From contig NZ_JAKWBN010000013.1 of NCBI RefSeq assembly GCF_022511585.1, positions 1 to 60,856 of the forward strand: 60,856 bases of DNA. Direction: 5' to 3'. This stretch comes from Shimazuella soli. Lineage in GTDB: Bacteria > Bacillota > Bacilli > Thermoactinomycetales > Thermoactinomycetaceae. Of the stretch, positions 47,963 through 55,775 are shown one piece after another; position 1 is the first letter of the stretch, and every line of letters begins with the position of its first letter. The notes under the pieces were generated by a model, which was not told the origin of the DNA, did not search any database, and was given only the letters and a program-made list of their open reading frames with translations. The position numbers were made by a program, and so were the translations under genes.

Positions 47963-47996
47963 ACAAGTCTGTCAGTTAGCAGGCTTGTTTCTCTTT
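47963..47996 (+). terminator. Terminator of the YdhK-like gene
   Basis: ACAAGTCTG (47963-47971) pairs with CAGGCTTGT (47980-47988), one wobble, followed by TTCTCTTT. Confidence 0.75.
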
Positions 47997-48033
47997 GTAA
48001 GTGAAATAGATAGAAGGAAGGGGTAGGTTAAAT

Positions 48034-48717
48034 TTGCAAAATGTACTAATTGTAGACGATGAGGACAAAATTCGAGACGTTTTGGCCTCGTATCTAGGTC
48101 AAGCGGGATTTAAAACGTTAGAAGCAGTAAATGGAAAAGAAGCATTGCATATTGTTCATGAAGTACAATTGGATTTTGTTATTCTCGATCTTATGCTGCC
48201 AGATGTTTCTGGTGAAATAATTTGCCAGCAGATAAGAGCATTATCTCCAATTCCAATTCTCATGCTAACTGCCAAAGTATCGGAATCAGATCGAATAACA
48301 GGATTGTCTATTGGAGCAGATGATTATGTGATAAAGCCTTTTAGCCCAAAAGAAGTAGTGGCTAGGGTAAAAGCAATTCTTCGACGTTCCAAACATGATC
48401 TACTAACAAATAAAGTGGTTTTTCGAGATGGGGAACTAGTTATTGACGTGGGAAAGCAAATGGTTTTAAAACATGGAAAAGAGGTTCATCTAACACCGGG
48501 TGAATTCAAATTACTAGTTGTTTTAGCACGTCATCCAAATCGACCTTTCTCTAGGGAAGAATTGATTGGGAAAGTTTTTGGGTTTGATTATGAAGGCGAT
48601 GACCGAATCATTGATCAGCATGTCAAAAACTTACGACATAAAATAGAAGATAGCCCAAAGAAGCCTCGATATTTAACTACCGTCTATGGTTTAGGTTATC
48701 GATTTATGGGAAGGTAA
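48034..48717 (+). CDS. OmpR-family response regulator
   Basis: The 227-aa protein has a receiver domain (1-118) with acidic DDED near 8-11, phosphorylated D52 (ILDLMLPD) and K101-type KPF, and an OmpR/PhoB winged helix (about 130-225; RIIDQHVKNLRHKI recognition helix, TVYGLGYRF). The start is TTG with GAAGGGGTAGG upstream. The kinase gene follows after 11 bp. The neighbouring Met/His-rich lipoprotein suggests metal or envelope stress as signal. Confidence 0.94.
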   Translation: MQNVLIVDDEDKIRDVLASYLGQAGFKTLEAVNGKEALHIVHEVQLDFVILDLMLPDVSGEIICQQIRALSPIPILMLTAKVSESDRITGLSIGADDYVIKPFSPKEVVARVKAILRRSKHDLLTNKVVFRDGELVIDVGKQMVLKHGKEVHLTPGEFKLLVVLARHPNRPFSREELIGKVFGFDYEGDDRIIDQHVKNLRHKIEDSPKKPRYLTTVYGLGYRFMGR

Positions 48718-48728
48718 CTTATGGAGAA

Positions 48729-49796
48729 ATGAAAAAAAAATTATTATGGACATTCATCACTGTGGCATCTGTCATGGTAGCTTTAGCAAGTGTCATTTAT
48801 TTGATTGAGATGCACCATCATGTATCGATGTATCAAAAAAAATTCCCTTTACCAAACTCACATCAAATCTATTATGATTACCATTTTGAGCAAGCGATCA
48901 TTCAATCTACTGTATGGACAGCAATTGGGACTATTTTTTTAGCTGTTTTGGTCAGTTATTACATAGCAAATCGGATTTCTTCTCCCTTGACAGAAATGAG
49001 ACATGTAGCAGAACAGATGATCAAAGGTAATTGGGAGTCACGAGTGAAAGTAAAAGGTAATGATGAAGTAGCCAATTTAGGGGAAGCATTAAATGTATTG
49101 ACCTCTCAGCTACAAGAACATGAGGTGCTAAGACAGCATCTCACTTCAGATATCGCACATGAACTTCGTACTCCATTAGCTACATTAAAAAGCCATATGG
49201 AGGCATTCGAAGATGGGGTTTGGAAGCCGACACCTGAACGGATTCACTCCTGTCAAGAAGAATTGGATCGCTTGATACATTTGGTTGGAGATTTAGAGCA
49301 ATTAACCAAAGTAGAATCTCCAGGTTTTAGCCTAAAATGTAAAGAAGAAAATTTAGTGGACATTGTAAAGCAAATATTTATTTCAATGGAAGCGAACTTT
49401 AAACGAAAACAAGTAAGGTGGAAATTAGAAGCACCTCATCAAGCCATCGTATGGGTAGATCGAAATCGAATGTCGCAAATCATTATCAATCTATTAACTA
49501 ATGCACTAACTTATACACCTTCTGGTGGTATAGTTACGATTTCAATTATCATAATAGAAAAGAAAGTAAAGATAATAATCCAAGATACCGGTATAGGTAT
49601 ACCAGATGCTGAATTAGCGAGAGTTTTTGAACGTTTTTATCGAGTAGATAAGTCAAGGAGTCGTAAGCTGGGCGGAAATGGAATCGGATTAGCTATTGTA
49701 AAGAAATTAGTGGAAGCTCATAAGGGTATAATCAGGATAGAAAGCAAAGTAGGAGAAGGAACGAGTGTTACGATTTCTATTCCTACAGCTAAATGA
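48729..49796 (+). CDS. Sensor histidine kinase
   Basis: The 355-aa kinase has TM1 (about 5-24), a short extracellular loop of about 38 residues containing MHHHVSMYQKK, TM2 (about 63-83), HAMP (about 84-136), HisKA with phospho-acceptor H144 (DIAHELRTPL) and HATPase (N box NLLTNALTY, G boxes DTGIGIPDAE and GNGIGLAIV). The His/Met content of the small sensor loop is compatible with metal sensing. ATG has TGGAGAA upstream. Partner of the preceding regulator. Confidence 0.94.
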   Translation: MKKKLLWTFITVASVMVALASVIYLIEMHHHVSMYQKKFPLPNSHQIYYDYHFEQAIIQSTVWTAIGTIFLAVLVSYYIANRISSPLTEMRHVAEQMIKGNWESRVKVKGNDEVANLGEALNVLTSQLQEHEVLRQHLTSDIAHELRTPLATLKSHMEAFEDGVWKPTPERIHSCQEELDRLIHLVGDLEQLTKVESPGFSLKCKEENLVDIVKQIFISMEANFKRKQVRWKLEAPHQAIVWVDRNRMSQIIINLLTNALTYTPSGGIVTISIIIIEKKVKIIIQDTGIGIPDAELARVFERFYRVDKSRSRKLGGNGIGLAIVKKLVEAHKGIIRIESKVGEGTSVTISIPTAK

Positions 49797-49843
49797 AGCT
49801 ATCTTATCTAACATTGTATGGAAACAGGAAAAGGAGTATGAAA

Positions 49844-50626
49844 ATGGATCTAGGATTAAAGGGTAAAGTTGCGTTAGTTACAGGCGGCAGCAAGGGGATT
49901 GGTTTACATACAGCTATACAACTTGCTAAGGAAGGGGCTGATGTAGCAATTTGTGCTAGAAATCAAGCATCACTAGAGGAAGCAGCAGAGCAAGTCAACC
50001 AGCGGACAGGTTGTAAAGTATATTATTTACTAGCGGATATGGCGAAAAAAGAAGACTGTGAAAAAATCGTACAGCAAACAGCTGAACATTTTGGACGATT
50101 TGATATCTTAATTAATAATGCGGGTACCTCTTCTGCAAATCCCTTTGAACAAGTAGAAACAGAACTTTGGCAGCAGGATCTGGATTTAAAGTTATTTGGG
50201 GCTATCCATTGTTCACAGCATGCCATTCCTTTTATGCGTCAAGCGGGAGGAGGTGCGATTGTAAATGTAACAGCAGTTATTGCCAAAACACCTCCAGCAT
50301 CTTCTTTACCTACAACTGTTAGTAGGGCGGCAGGAATGGCTTTAACGAAAGCGATGAGCAAAGATTTAGGGAATGATAACATTCGTGTTAATACCGTTTG
50401 TATTGGATTGATCCGCAGTGATCAAATCGAAAAGCGATGGAAACAACAAGCACCAGAACTAAGCTGGGAACAATTTTCGACCAAAGCCGAGCACCAAATT
50501 CCACTTGGTCGTATTGGGGAGACAGAGGAAGCTGCCAAAGTGATTGCTTTCCTAGCATCAGATGCAGCCTCTTATGTAACGGGAACATCGATCAATATCG
50601 ATGGCGGTGTTTCAGGAGTTTTGTAA
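49844..50626 (+). CDS. SDR-family protein lacking the catalytic Tyr-Lys pair
   Basis: The 260-aa Rossmann protein has TGGSKGIG (NADP binding), NNAGTSS and a C-terminal IAFLASDAASYVTGTSINIDGG, like FabG-type reductases. At the YxxxK position the sequence reads SLPTTVSRAAGMALTK: Thr and Arg stand where Tyr and Lys are expected. The catalytic Ser region (NVTAVIAKTPPAS) is also atypical. A subgroup of SDRs with TSVSRAAG exists. ATG 49844 has AAGGAG at 7 nt; the longer frame overlaps the kinase stop. Probably translationally linked to the two-component operon. Confidence 0.88.
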   Translation: MDLGLKGKVALVTGGSKGIGLHTAIQLAKEGADVAICARNQASLEEAAEQVNQRTGCKVYYLLADMAKKEDCEKIVQQTAEHFGRFDILINNAGTSSANPFEQVETELWQQDLDLKLFGAIHCSQHAIPFMRQAGGGAIVNVTAVIAKTPPASSLPTTVSRAAGMALTKAMSKDLGNDNIRVNTVCIGLIRSDQIEKRWKQQAPELSWEQFSTKAEHQIPLGRIGETEEAAKVIAFLASDAASYVTGTSINIDGGVSGVL

Positions 50627-50654
50627 TTGTACTAATGTTTTAGAACAAAAAAGT

Positions 50655-50691
50655 GACTCTATGTGCATAAGTAGTCACTTTTTTGTTGTAT
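50655..50691. terminator. AT-rich terminator after the SDR gene
   Basis: AAAAAAGTGACT and AGTCACTTTTTT form a stem around TATGTGCATA-type loop sequence, followed by TGTTG. The sequence is symmetric and could act both ways. Confidence 0.8.
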
Positions 50692-50711
50692 AGTTGCTTC
50701 CTGTATATAGC

Positions 50712-50751
50712 TAGGTTGGACGGATCACATGGAATGCGATTCGTCCAGCCC
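50712..50751 (-). terminator. GC-rich hairpin at the edge of the islet
   Basis: GGTTGGACGGATC pairs with GATTCGTCCAGCC with wobbles; on the minus strand it lies directly after the stop of the frameshifted gene. Confidence 0.5.
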
Positions 50752-50766
50752 CAACAGCAGGTTGAC

Positions 50767-51170
50767 CTACTGCTGCGATGCACCCAGAACCATGTGCCAA
50801 GTGTGGATGGCAGATCGCTGGTCCGGCGTGAGTTTCTTTGCTTCCAGATGTGTGAAGAAGGAGACTTCACCCTCGTTCTGAGTAACAAAGTACAGCGTAC
50901 CGTCATGGATGAAGCTTTGATGTTGTTCCTCTTGAGGGTCAGAAGGTAGCTCTTCACACGTTCCTTGTAGAGATCCTTCTGAGAGACTTGAGAAGCGAGG
51001 AGTTTCGTGAAACGTTCTCCTTCGGACTCGAAGTCTAGCTCTGTCGGGGTGAGGTACTCCTCCTCATCAGGAACGACGAACCGAAGAACGCCTTCTTCTT
51101 CCTTGAAGGTGAAGAGGAATACTCCGCTTTCTGCCAACCCCCGAGCCACTTGTATGAGTTCGTTGTGCAT
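50767..51170 (-). pseudogene. Frameshifted GC-rich gene of unknown family
   Basis: ATG 51170 has AAAGGA 6 nt upstream and opens MHNELIQVARGLAESGVFLFTF...ERFTKLLASQ...LYKE. Near 50960 the protein-like sequence moves to another frame (CEELPSDPQEEQHQSF...VTQNEGEVSFFTHLEAKKLTPD...WHMVLGASQQ) and ends at 50767. Staying in the first frame gives Arg/Ser-rich nonsense. The whole is about 134 codons with one shift. G+C is clearly higher than in neighbouring genes, suggesting transfer from another genome. No family recognised; it could be a phage or plasmid gene. Confidence 0.6.
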
Positions 51171-51385
51171 GCGCATTCCTTTCACTGGAATGGGACGGTT
51201 GTCTTCCTCATTAAGAGGGAGTATCAATAGTATATAAAAATTGAATATTCCGATCAATCTTACATAAGGAAAAAGGAGTTAAAATGTATTTTTTAGAGAT
51301 AAAAACTTCATTTTTTTAAATGCTTTTTAAGTTATTTAATTGTAATATAACAATACAAGATGCTATCCTTAGTGAGAGTGGTACC

Positions 51386-51535
51386 ATGATGATTTTCGAA
51401 ATAAGTTTGCTTTTGGTGCTTTTGGCACTGACTGTACTCTTTGAGCGTGCCAATGTGTCTCGAATTTGGGGATACATCTTTGGAGGCTTCTTTACGGTCG
51501 GGTTTCTCTACTTCTTTTTCACCCTTCCGAGGTAG
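51386..51535 (+). CDS. Small membrane protein in the GC-rich islet
   Basis: A 49-aa frame (MMIFEISLLLVLLALTVLFE...RIWGYIFGGFFTVGFLYFFF) predicts two TM helices separated by a short basic loop. The ribosome binding site is weak (GAGAGTGG); an upstream in-frame ATG at 51320 adds an unlikely N-terminus. Downstream hairpin GGCCAACTC/GAGTTTGGCC at 51542-51565. Confidence 0.5.
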   Translation: MMIFEISLLLVLLALTVLFERANVSRIWGYIFGGFFTVGFLYFFFTLPR

Positions 51536-51600
51536 GAGCCAGGCCAACTCGTTTAGAGTTTGGCCGCAGTAAATTAGCTCTTTGTAGCTCTATATAAGTA

Positions 51601-51632
51601 GAAAAGAAGCTAGCAATTGCTAGCTTCTTTTC
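51601..51632. terminator. Bidirectional terminator before the CNNM-type gene
   Basis: AAAAGAAGCTAGC and GCTAGCTTCTTTT form a perfect 13-bp stem with an AATT loop. Confidence 0.9.
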
Positions 51633-51639
51633 TAGAGTT

Positions 51640-52947
51640 TTACTTTATATTTTTTTCCTCTGTTTTTTTCACCAAGATACGTTCAATACTCTGTTTGTTT
51701 ACTTTCTCAATAATAAAGGTAGTATTTCTCCAGACTAATTCTTCCCCAACACTAGGTATCCTTTCGAATTGAGAGAATAACCAACCACCAATGGTATCAT
51801 TTTCATCATCGTCTATCTGAAGGTGAAAATATTTATTCACATCTTCAATTAATAATCGAGCCTCAATCGAAACTCCCTTTTCTGTATCCTGAAAGAAAGG
51901 GCGTTCGTTATCGAATTCATCTTGAATTTCACCAAATATTTCTTCGATGATATCCTCTATTGTGACTAAACCAGATATACCACCATACTCATCAACTACA
52001 ATTGCCATGTGACTTTTTGCTTTTTGCATTTGCATAAAGGCATCTTTTATTTCAATTGTTTCAGGAATGAAGTGTATAGGGCGCATAAGTGACTGGATTG
52101 GGATATTTCTTTTCTCTTTGACTATTGTTTCAAAGAAATCTCTAAGAAGAACAACTCCTAAAATCTGGTCTTTATTTCCATCATAAATAGGGAACCGGGT
52201 TAACTTTGTATGAAGTATGGTTTCTAAATGTTTTTCGGAGGAGTCCCGTATATCTAACCCAATTATTTTGATGCGAGGCACCATGATCTCACGTACGACG
52301 CGATCCGTAAATTCAAATACATTATCAAAGAGGGTGAGTTCTGCTTTATCAATAATGCCGCTTTTATGGCTTTCTTTGATTACCATCCGAATTTCTTCTT
52401 CTGTATGTACTTGTTGATGATCATCTTGTAGTTCTATTCCGAGCCATTTAAGAACAAAGTTGGCTGAACTATTTAAAGCAATAATGAAAGGTTTAAATAC
52501 AATATAAAACCAATGTAGTGGGGTAACCGTCCATAAAGTTGTTGTTTCAGAACGGCGAATAGCTAATGATTTTGGAGCCATTTCGCCTAAAACAATATGC
52601 AAAAAGGTGATAACTGAAAAGGCTATGACGAAAGATATGGTGTGGTTCAACCATACAGGTAGATGAAAATAGTGAAAGAAAGGTTCTAATATTTTTGCAA
52701 GTGTGGGTTCTCCGATCCAACCTAGTCCAAGTGATGCGAGCGTGATACCAAGTTGAGTAGCGGAGAGATAAGCATCTAAGTTTTTCAAAACAGTTTGGGC
52801 CATTTTTCCCCGTTTGGTCATGATTTGGGCAATGCGGGTTGTGCGTACTTTTACCAATGCAAATTCTGCTGCGACAAAAAAGCCATTTAATAGTACCAGT
52901 ATAAAAACTAAGACTAAATTTAAGATGGTAGATGTGACGGTGTCCAT
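51640..52947 (-). CDS. CNNM/CorC-HlyC family transporter (hemolysin family)
   Basis: The 435-aa protein has a DUF21 membrane domain with four TM helices (about 5-155; LNGFFVAAEFALVKVRTTRI), paired CBS domains (about 205-335; IMVPRIKIIGLD, AIVVDEYGGISGLVTIEDIIEEIFGEI) and a CorC_HlyC domain (about 350-425). Homologues export magnesium or cobalt. GGAGAG is unusually far (about 15 nt) from ATG 52947. Single gene. Confidence 0.94.
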   Translation of the reverse strand: MDTVTSTILNLVLVFILVLLNGFFVAAEFALVKVRTTRIAQIMTKRGKMAQTVLKNLDAYLSATQLGITLASLGLGWIGEPTLAKILEPFFHYFHLPVWLNHTISFVIAFSVITFLHIVLGEMAPKSLAIRRSETTTLWTVTPLHWFYIVFKPFIIALNSSANFVLKWLGIELQDDHQQVHTEEEIRMVIKESHKSGIIDKAELTLFDNVFEFTDRVVREIMVPRIKIIGLDIRDSSEKHLETILHTKLTRFPIYDGNKDQILGVVLLRDFFETIVKEKRNIPIQSLMRPIHFIPETIEIKDAFMQMQKAKSHMAIVVDEYGGISGLVTIEDIIEEIFGEIQDEFDNERPFFQDTEKGVSIEARLLIEDVNKYFHLQIDDDENDTIGGWLFSQFERIPSVGEELVWRNTTFIIEKVNKQSIERILVKKTEEKNIK

Positions 52948-53175
52948 TTTCTGAGTTTGTCTCTCCTCGGTTTATTTCATATACATTTATCTTACACAAG
53001 AATAGTAGAAAATAAAAATAGCCAAATAAATGGTTGAAGGTTGATTAAAATAGGTATGAGATAAAATAAGGTTGAAATAGATGACAATTCATAATTTAAT
53101 ATGTAAAAATAATATCTTATAATATAAAATGTATACGAAAACAAAGATTTTTTGTAGATAAGAAAGGATGTCATC

Positions 53176-53646
53176 ATGACGAAACAGATCAGAAGGTTAA
53201 GTATCGTACTCATTTTGATGTTATTATTTCTATCTGCTGCTTGTGGAAAGTCTTCGGAAGAGGCAGCACTAAAGCAAACAGTTGAAGATAATTTTCAAGC
53301 TATGAATGACAAGGATCTTACGAAGTATATGAGTATGTTGTCGAAAGATGCTGATCCAAATGTCATTACTCAGACGGAAAGTACAATGAAAAATGCGTTT
53401 GAAAATTTTGATCTTCATGCAACTCTGAAAAGGTTTAAAGTTATTTCTATTGATGGTGATACTGCTGTGATTGAAGTAGAACAAGATACGATTAATAGCA
53501 ACGATAATCCTCAATTTAAAAATAATCGCATCATAGCGGAACATACTCTGAAAAAAGAAGATGGTCAATGGAAATTCAAATCTACCGTGATCCGATCAGC
53601 AAAACAGATCGATAAATCAGGAAATGTAATTGGGGAACTACAATAA
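53176..53646 (+). CDS. Lipoprotein with NTF2/SnoaL-like domain
   Basis: The 156-aa protein has lipobox SAAC (Cys near 22-23). The rest resembles an NTF2-like fold: helices EEAALKQTVEDNFQAMNDKDLTKY then strands FKVISIDGDTAVIEVEQ and IAEHTLKKEDGQWKFKST. AAAGGATG upstream of ATG. Single gene with a good terminator. Function unknown; likely a small extracytoplasmic ligand-binding protein. Confidence 0.82.
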   Translation: MTKQIRRLSIVLILMLLFLSAACGKSSEEAALKQTVEDNFQAMNDKDLTKYMSMLSKDADPNVITQTESTMKNAFENFDLHATLKRFKVISIDGDTAVIEVEQDTINSNDNPQFKNNRIIAEHTLKKEDGQWKFKSTVIRSAKQIDKSGNVIGELQ

Positions 53647-53650
53647 AAAC

Positions 53651-53692
53651 AAAAACCAACCTCTCTATTTTTTAAGTAAGGTTGGTTTTTAG
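53651..53692 (+). terminator. Terminator of the NTF2-like lipoprotein gene
   Basis: AAAAACCAACCT pairs with AGGTTGGTTTTT across a 16-nt loop. Confidence 0.9.
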
Positions 53693-53746
53693 TTTGTTAA
53701 AGAAATACTGTTATGATTATCTTTTTCGAAGTTGTTACAGAATTGA

Positions 53747-53835
53747 CACTCCTTACGGCTGAAGCCGTAGGATTCTTGGGACGGTAGTCTTAAGACTACT
53801 TCATTACCAAAGCTAACCCCGTGAGCCCCACGGTT
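53747..53835 (+). mobile_element. IS200/IS605-type end (tnpB omega-RNA-like) relic
   Basis: ACGGCTGAAGCCGT (53755-53768) is a tight hairpin followed by AGGATTCTTGGG, then a perfect 16-bp palindrome GTAGTCTTAAGACTAC (53784-53799) and a third stem CCGTGAGCCCCACGG (53819-53833). The first part matches sequences commonly found downstream of IS605 tnpB genes. No tnpB is present. Confidence 0.6.
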
Positions 53836-53840
53836 GAACT

Positions 53841-53861
53841 GAGTTTTGTTACAACAGGCTC
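53841..53861. repeat. Possible MITE scar
   Basis: GAGTTTTGTTA immediately followed by CAACAGGCTC looks like the left and right ends of the 139-bp MITE joined without interior sequence. Confidence 0.3.
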
Positions 53862-53938
53862 TATTTGTGATTTATATTATTAATATGGATATCAGTGTTC
53901 CAGTCGAATTTATAAGAAAGAATAAATAGGTGATGAAA

Positions 53939-54067
53939 TTGGATAAAAAGCAATTCGATAAACAAGATAGATTATTATTCTGGACTTGTATGATCATTGC
54001 TGTTGTAATGGGATTGTCTTTTGTTAGTAAATTTTTTAGAGGAGAAAAGACTATTGTGGAACATTAG
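53939..54067 (+). CDS. Small single-TM protein
   Basis: A 42-aa frame from TTG 53939 (AGGTGA 5 nt upstream; ATG 53933 overlaps that site). The N-terminus is charged (DKKQFDKQDR), then one TM helix (LLFWTCMIIAVVMGLSFVS) and a basic tail. No family recognised. Confidence 0.5.
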   Translation: MDKKQFDKQDRLLFWTCMIIAVVMGLSFVSKFFRGEKTIVEH

Positions 54068-54330
54068 GATTGGGATATCCATGTGACATTTTGTAAGAAG
54101 GAAAAGTGCCATTGGGCATGTGATTTACATGGTATCCTATCAGTTGATAGGAATACTCAACCAAATTCTTTTCTTTGTATATGTATTACATTAAAAGAGA
54201 TTTTACTAGCATCCATACTTTAGGTATAATAGAGCAGTGTGGTAAGTGTGAATTTACAACCTAAAAAATTATTTACCAATATATGACGTTAACCTCTAGC
54301 TGAGCAGACCTGAAGGGTATACGCTCATTT

Positions 54331-54546
54331 TTATTGTTCCTTTTTTTTATTTGGAATTCGGATAATAACTTTTTCAACAGGCAAGTTATAGTGTTCACAA
54401 ATGCGATCAATTGTTTCCGTAGTTACATTCCCGTCTTTCCAGATGCGTTGGTATGTGCGGGCGTTGAGGCCTAAATCTTTCGCTAGGTCTGTTTTTTCTT
54501 TTCCTTCACCTGCCATCCACATACGAAGGGGTTTAAATGATATCAT
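54331..54546 (-). CDS. Small XRE-like helix-turn-helix protein
   Basis: The 71-aa protein is almost entirely a Cro/CI-type HTH: WMAGEGKEKTDLAKDLGLNARTYQRIWKDGNVTTETIDRICEHYNL, with a Lys-rich tail. AAAGGAGAG precedes ATG at 5 nt. Similar solo HTH proteins are common in phages and Bacillales. A 14-bp perfect palindrome about 80 bp upstream may be its operator. Neighbouring genes give no clue to targets. Confidence 0.85.
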   Translation of the reverse strand: MISFKPLRMWMAGEGKEKTDLAKDLGLNARTYQRIWKDGNVTTETIDRICEHYNLPVEKVIIRIPNKKKEQ

Positions 54547-54624
54547 ATGTACTCTCCTTTGTGCTGAAGAACAATTTTTTTGTGTAATAGTGCAAAAAAT
54601 AAGTGCTGGAGCGTTGATTATTGC

Positions 54625-54638
54625 ATACTATATAGTAT
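54625..54638. promoter_or_regulatory. Perfect palindrome, possible operator of the HTH protein
   Basis: ATACTATATAGTAT is self-complementary and overlaps TATAGTATAA, a possible -10 box for the plus strand, in front of the divergent small HTH gene. Confidence 0.45.
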
Positions 54639-54916
54639 AATCTGAAACCAGAATCAACGAAAGGATGAGAATGTTTTGAAAGATATTGAGCCATGGGGAA
54701 CTTGATCTACCCAAAGTAATCATAGTAGTGACTACGGATGGCTAATGATATGCTGCAAATTCAACTCCCTTCTAGATATAGCTTTACTGCATCTTCGCGA
54801 ATGATAAATTGATATACATGTTTGTTATATGTTCTCATAGGTATAAAAATAACTCTTCTCAGTAACAGAACAGAAATTCGATTTTCTACGAGTTGAATGG
54901 TTAATCCGTAATGAAT

Positions 54917-54960
54917 GAAAGCAGAAAAACTACTCTTTCTTGAGTAGTTTTTCTGCTTTC
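54917..54960. terminator. Perfect 19-bp hairpin
   Basis: GAAAGCAGAAAAACTACTC (54917-54935) pairs perfectly with 54942-54960 around a 6-nt loop. Internal A5/T5 runs; it sits upstream of the HAD gene and may terminate transcription from either side. Confidence 0.7.
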
Positions 54961-55021
54961 TAACTAGATTTACGCTGTGAAGGTAGTTTAACTTGAATAA
55001 AAAATGAAGAGGAGTGGTGAC

Positions 55022-55549
55022 ATGCAAAGTCACAAGGCAGTCTTCTTGGATCGTGATGGAACAATAGGAGGAGGAAAAACTGTTCAATATCCTGGTGAGT
55101 TTATTTTATTTCCATATACACTTAAGTGTATACACTTTCTAAAACAAGCAGGTTTCTTCGTTTTTACTTTTACGAATCAACCTGGGATTGAAAGAGGTGA
55201 GGCACAGCTTGGGATGTTTGAGAAAGAATTAGCATCATTTGGATTTGATGCACTATATATTTGTCCTCATAAACCAGAAACAGGATGTACTTGTCGGAAA
55301 CCTGGTACAGGTTTATTAGAGCAGGCAGCGAAAGATTACCAATTGAACTGGGATGAATGTTTTGTTATCGGAGATCGCTGGTCAGATATGGTAGCAGGAA
55401 ATCGAATGGGATGTCATTGCATTCTTGTACGGACAGGTGCTGGGATGGAGGCATTAAGGGAATATCGACATAAATGGATGGAAATAGAACCTGACTATAT
55501 AGCTAATAACTTAGAAGATGCTGTGCAATGGATTTTAGAGCAAGATTAA
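55022..55549 (+). CDS. HAD-family phosphatase, HisB-N/GmhB-like
   Basis: The 175-aa protein contains DRDGT (nucleophile Asp, residues about 11-15), FTNQPGI (motif II Thr), a zinc-loop-like CPHKPETGCTCRKPGTGL and GDRWSDMVAGNRMG (motif IV). This pattern fits D,D-heptose 1,7-bisphosphate phosphatase or histidinol-phosphatase-like HADs. ATG 55022 is 7 nt after GAGGAG; the ATG at 55004 precedes that site. Substrate not determinable. It ends convergently on a decayed gene. Confidence 0.88.
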   Translation: MQSHKAVFLDRDGTIGGGKTVQYPGEFILFPYTLKCIHFLKQAGFFVFTFTNQPGIERGEAQLGMFEKELASFGFDALYICPHKPETGCTCRKPGTGLLEQAAKDYQLNWDECFVIGDRWSDMVAGNRMGCHCILVRTGAGMEALREYRHKWMEIEPDYIANNLEDAVQWILEQD

Positions 55550-55713
55550 TCATCTCTTGCAAAGGACATTTCTTTTGCTGCTAATGTTTGTTGTAGTTGA
55601 GTTAACGTTTTTGCCCCTCATTCCATGTAGTTGGTAAGCTTGGATTCTGTAACTTCTGTGGATTGTTCAAGATGTATATGTCCAGCGTTTATCAGTACGC
55701 GTTGTACTGTTTG
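55546..55713 (-). pseudogene. Relic of a small gene with internal stop
   Basis: On the minus strand the sequence reads QTVQRVLINAGHIHLEQS...SKLTNYME, then TGA (55618-55620), then GAKTLTQLQQTLAAKEMSFARDD and TAA overlapping the HAD gene stop. The regular amphipathic composition on both sides of the TGA suggests a former protein of at least 55 residues in which TGG became TGA. No start codon is visible (TAG at 55714-55716). Family not recognised. Confidence 0.4.
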
Positions 55714-55775
55714 CTAATTTAAAACTGTTTCACTTCCTTTTAAGTGAGTCAAGCATCTTAACTGAGGAGAGAACT

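Larger units (their letters stand above)
54547..55021. other. Region between the HTH gene and the HAD phosphatase gene
   Basis: It contains the 54625-54638 palindrome, an 8-codon frame after AAAGGATG (TTG at about 54675, KDIEPWGT) that looks like a broken gene start, and the 54917-54960 hairpin. Nothing else recognised. Confidence 0.35.

Noticed and set aside
51007-51237. Plus-strand Ser/Arg-rich ORF in the GC islet
   Set aside because: Antisense shadow of the GC-rich frameshifted gene; composition is nonsense-like.
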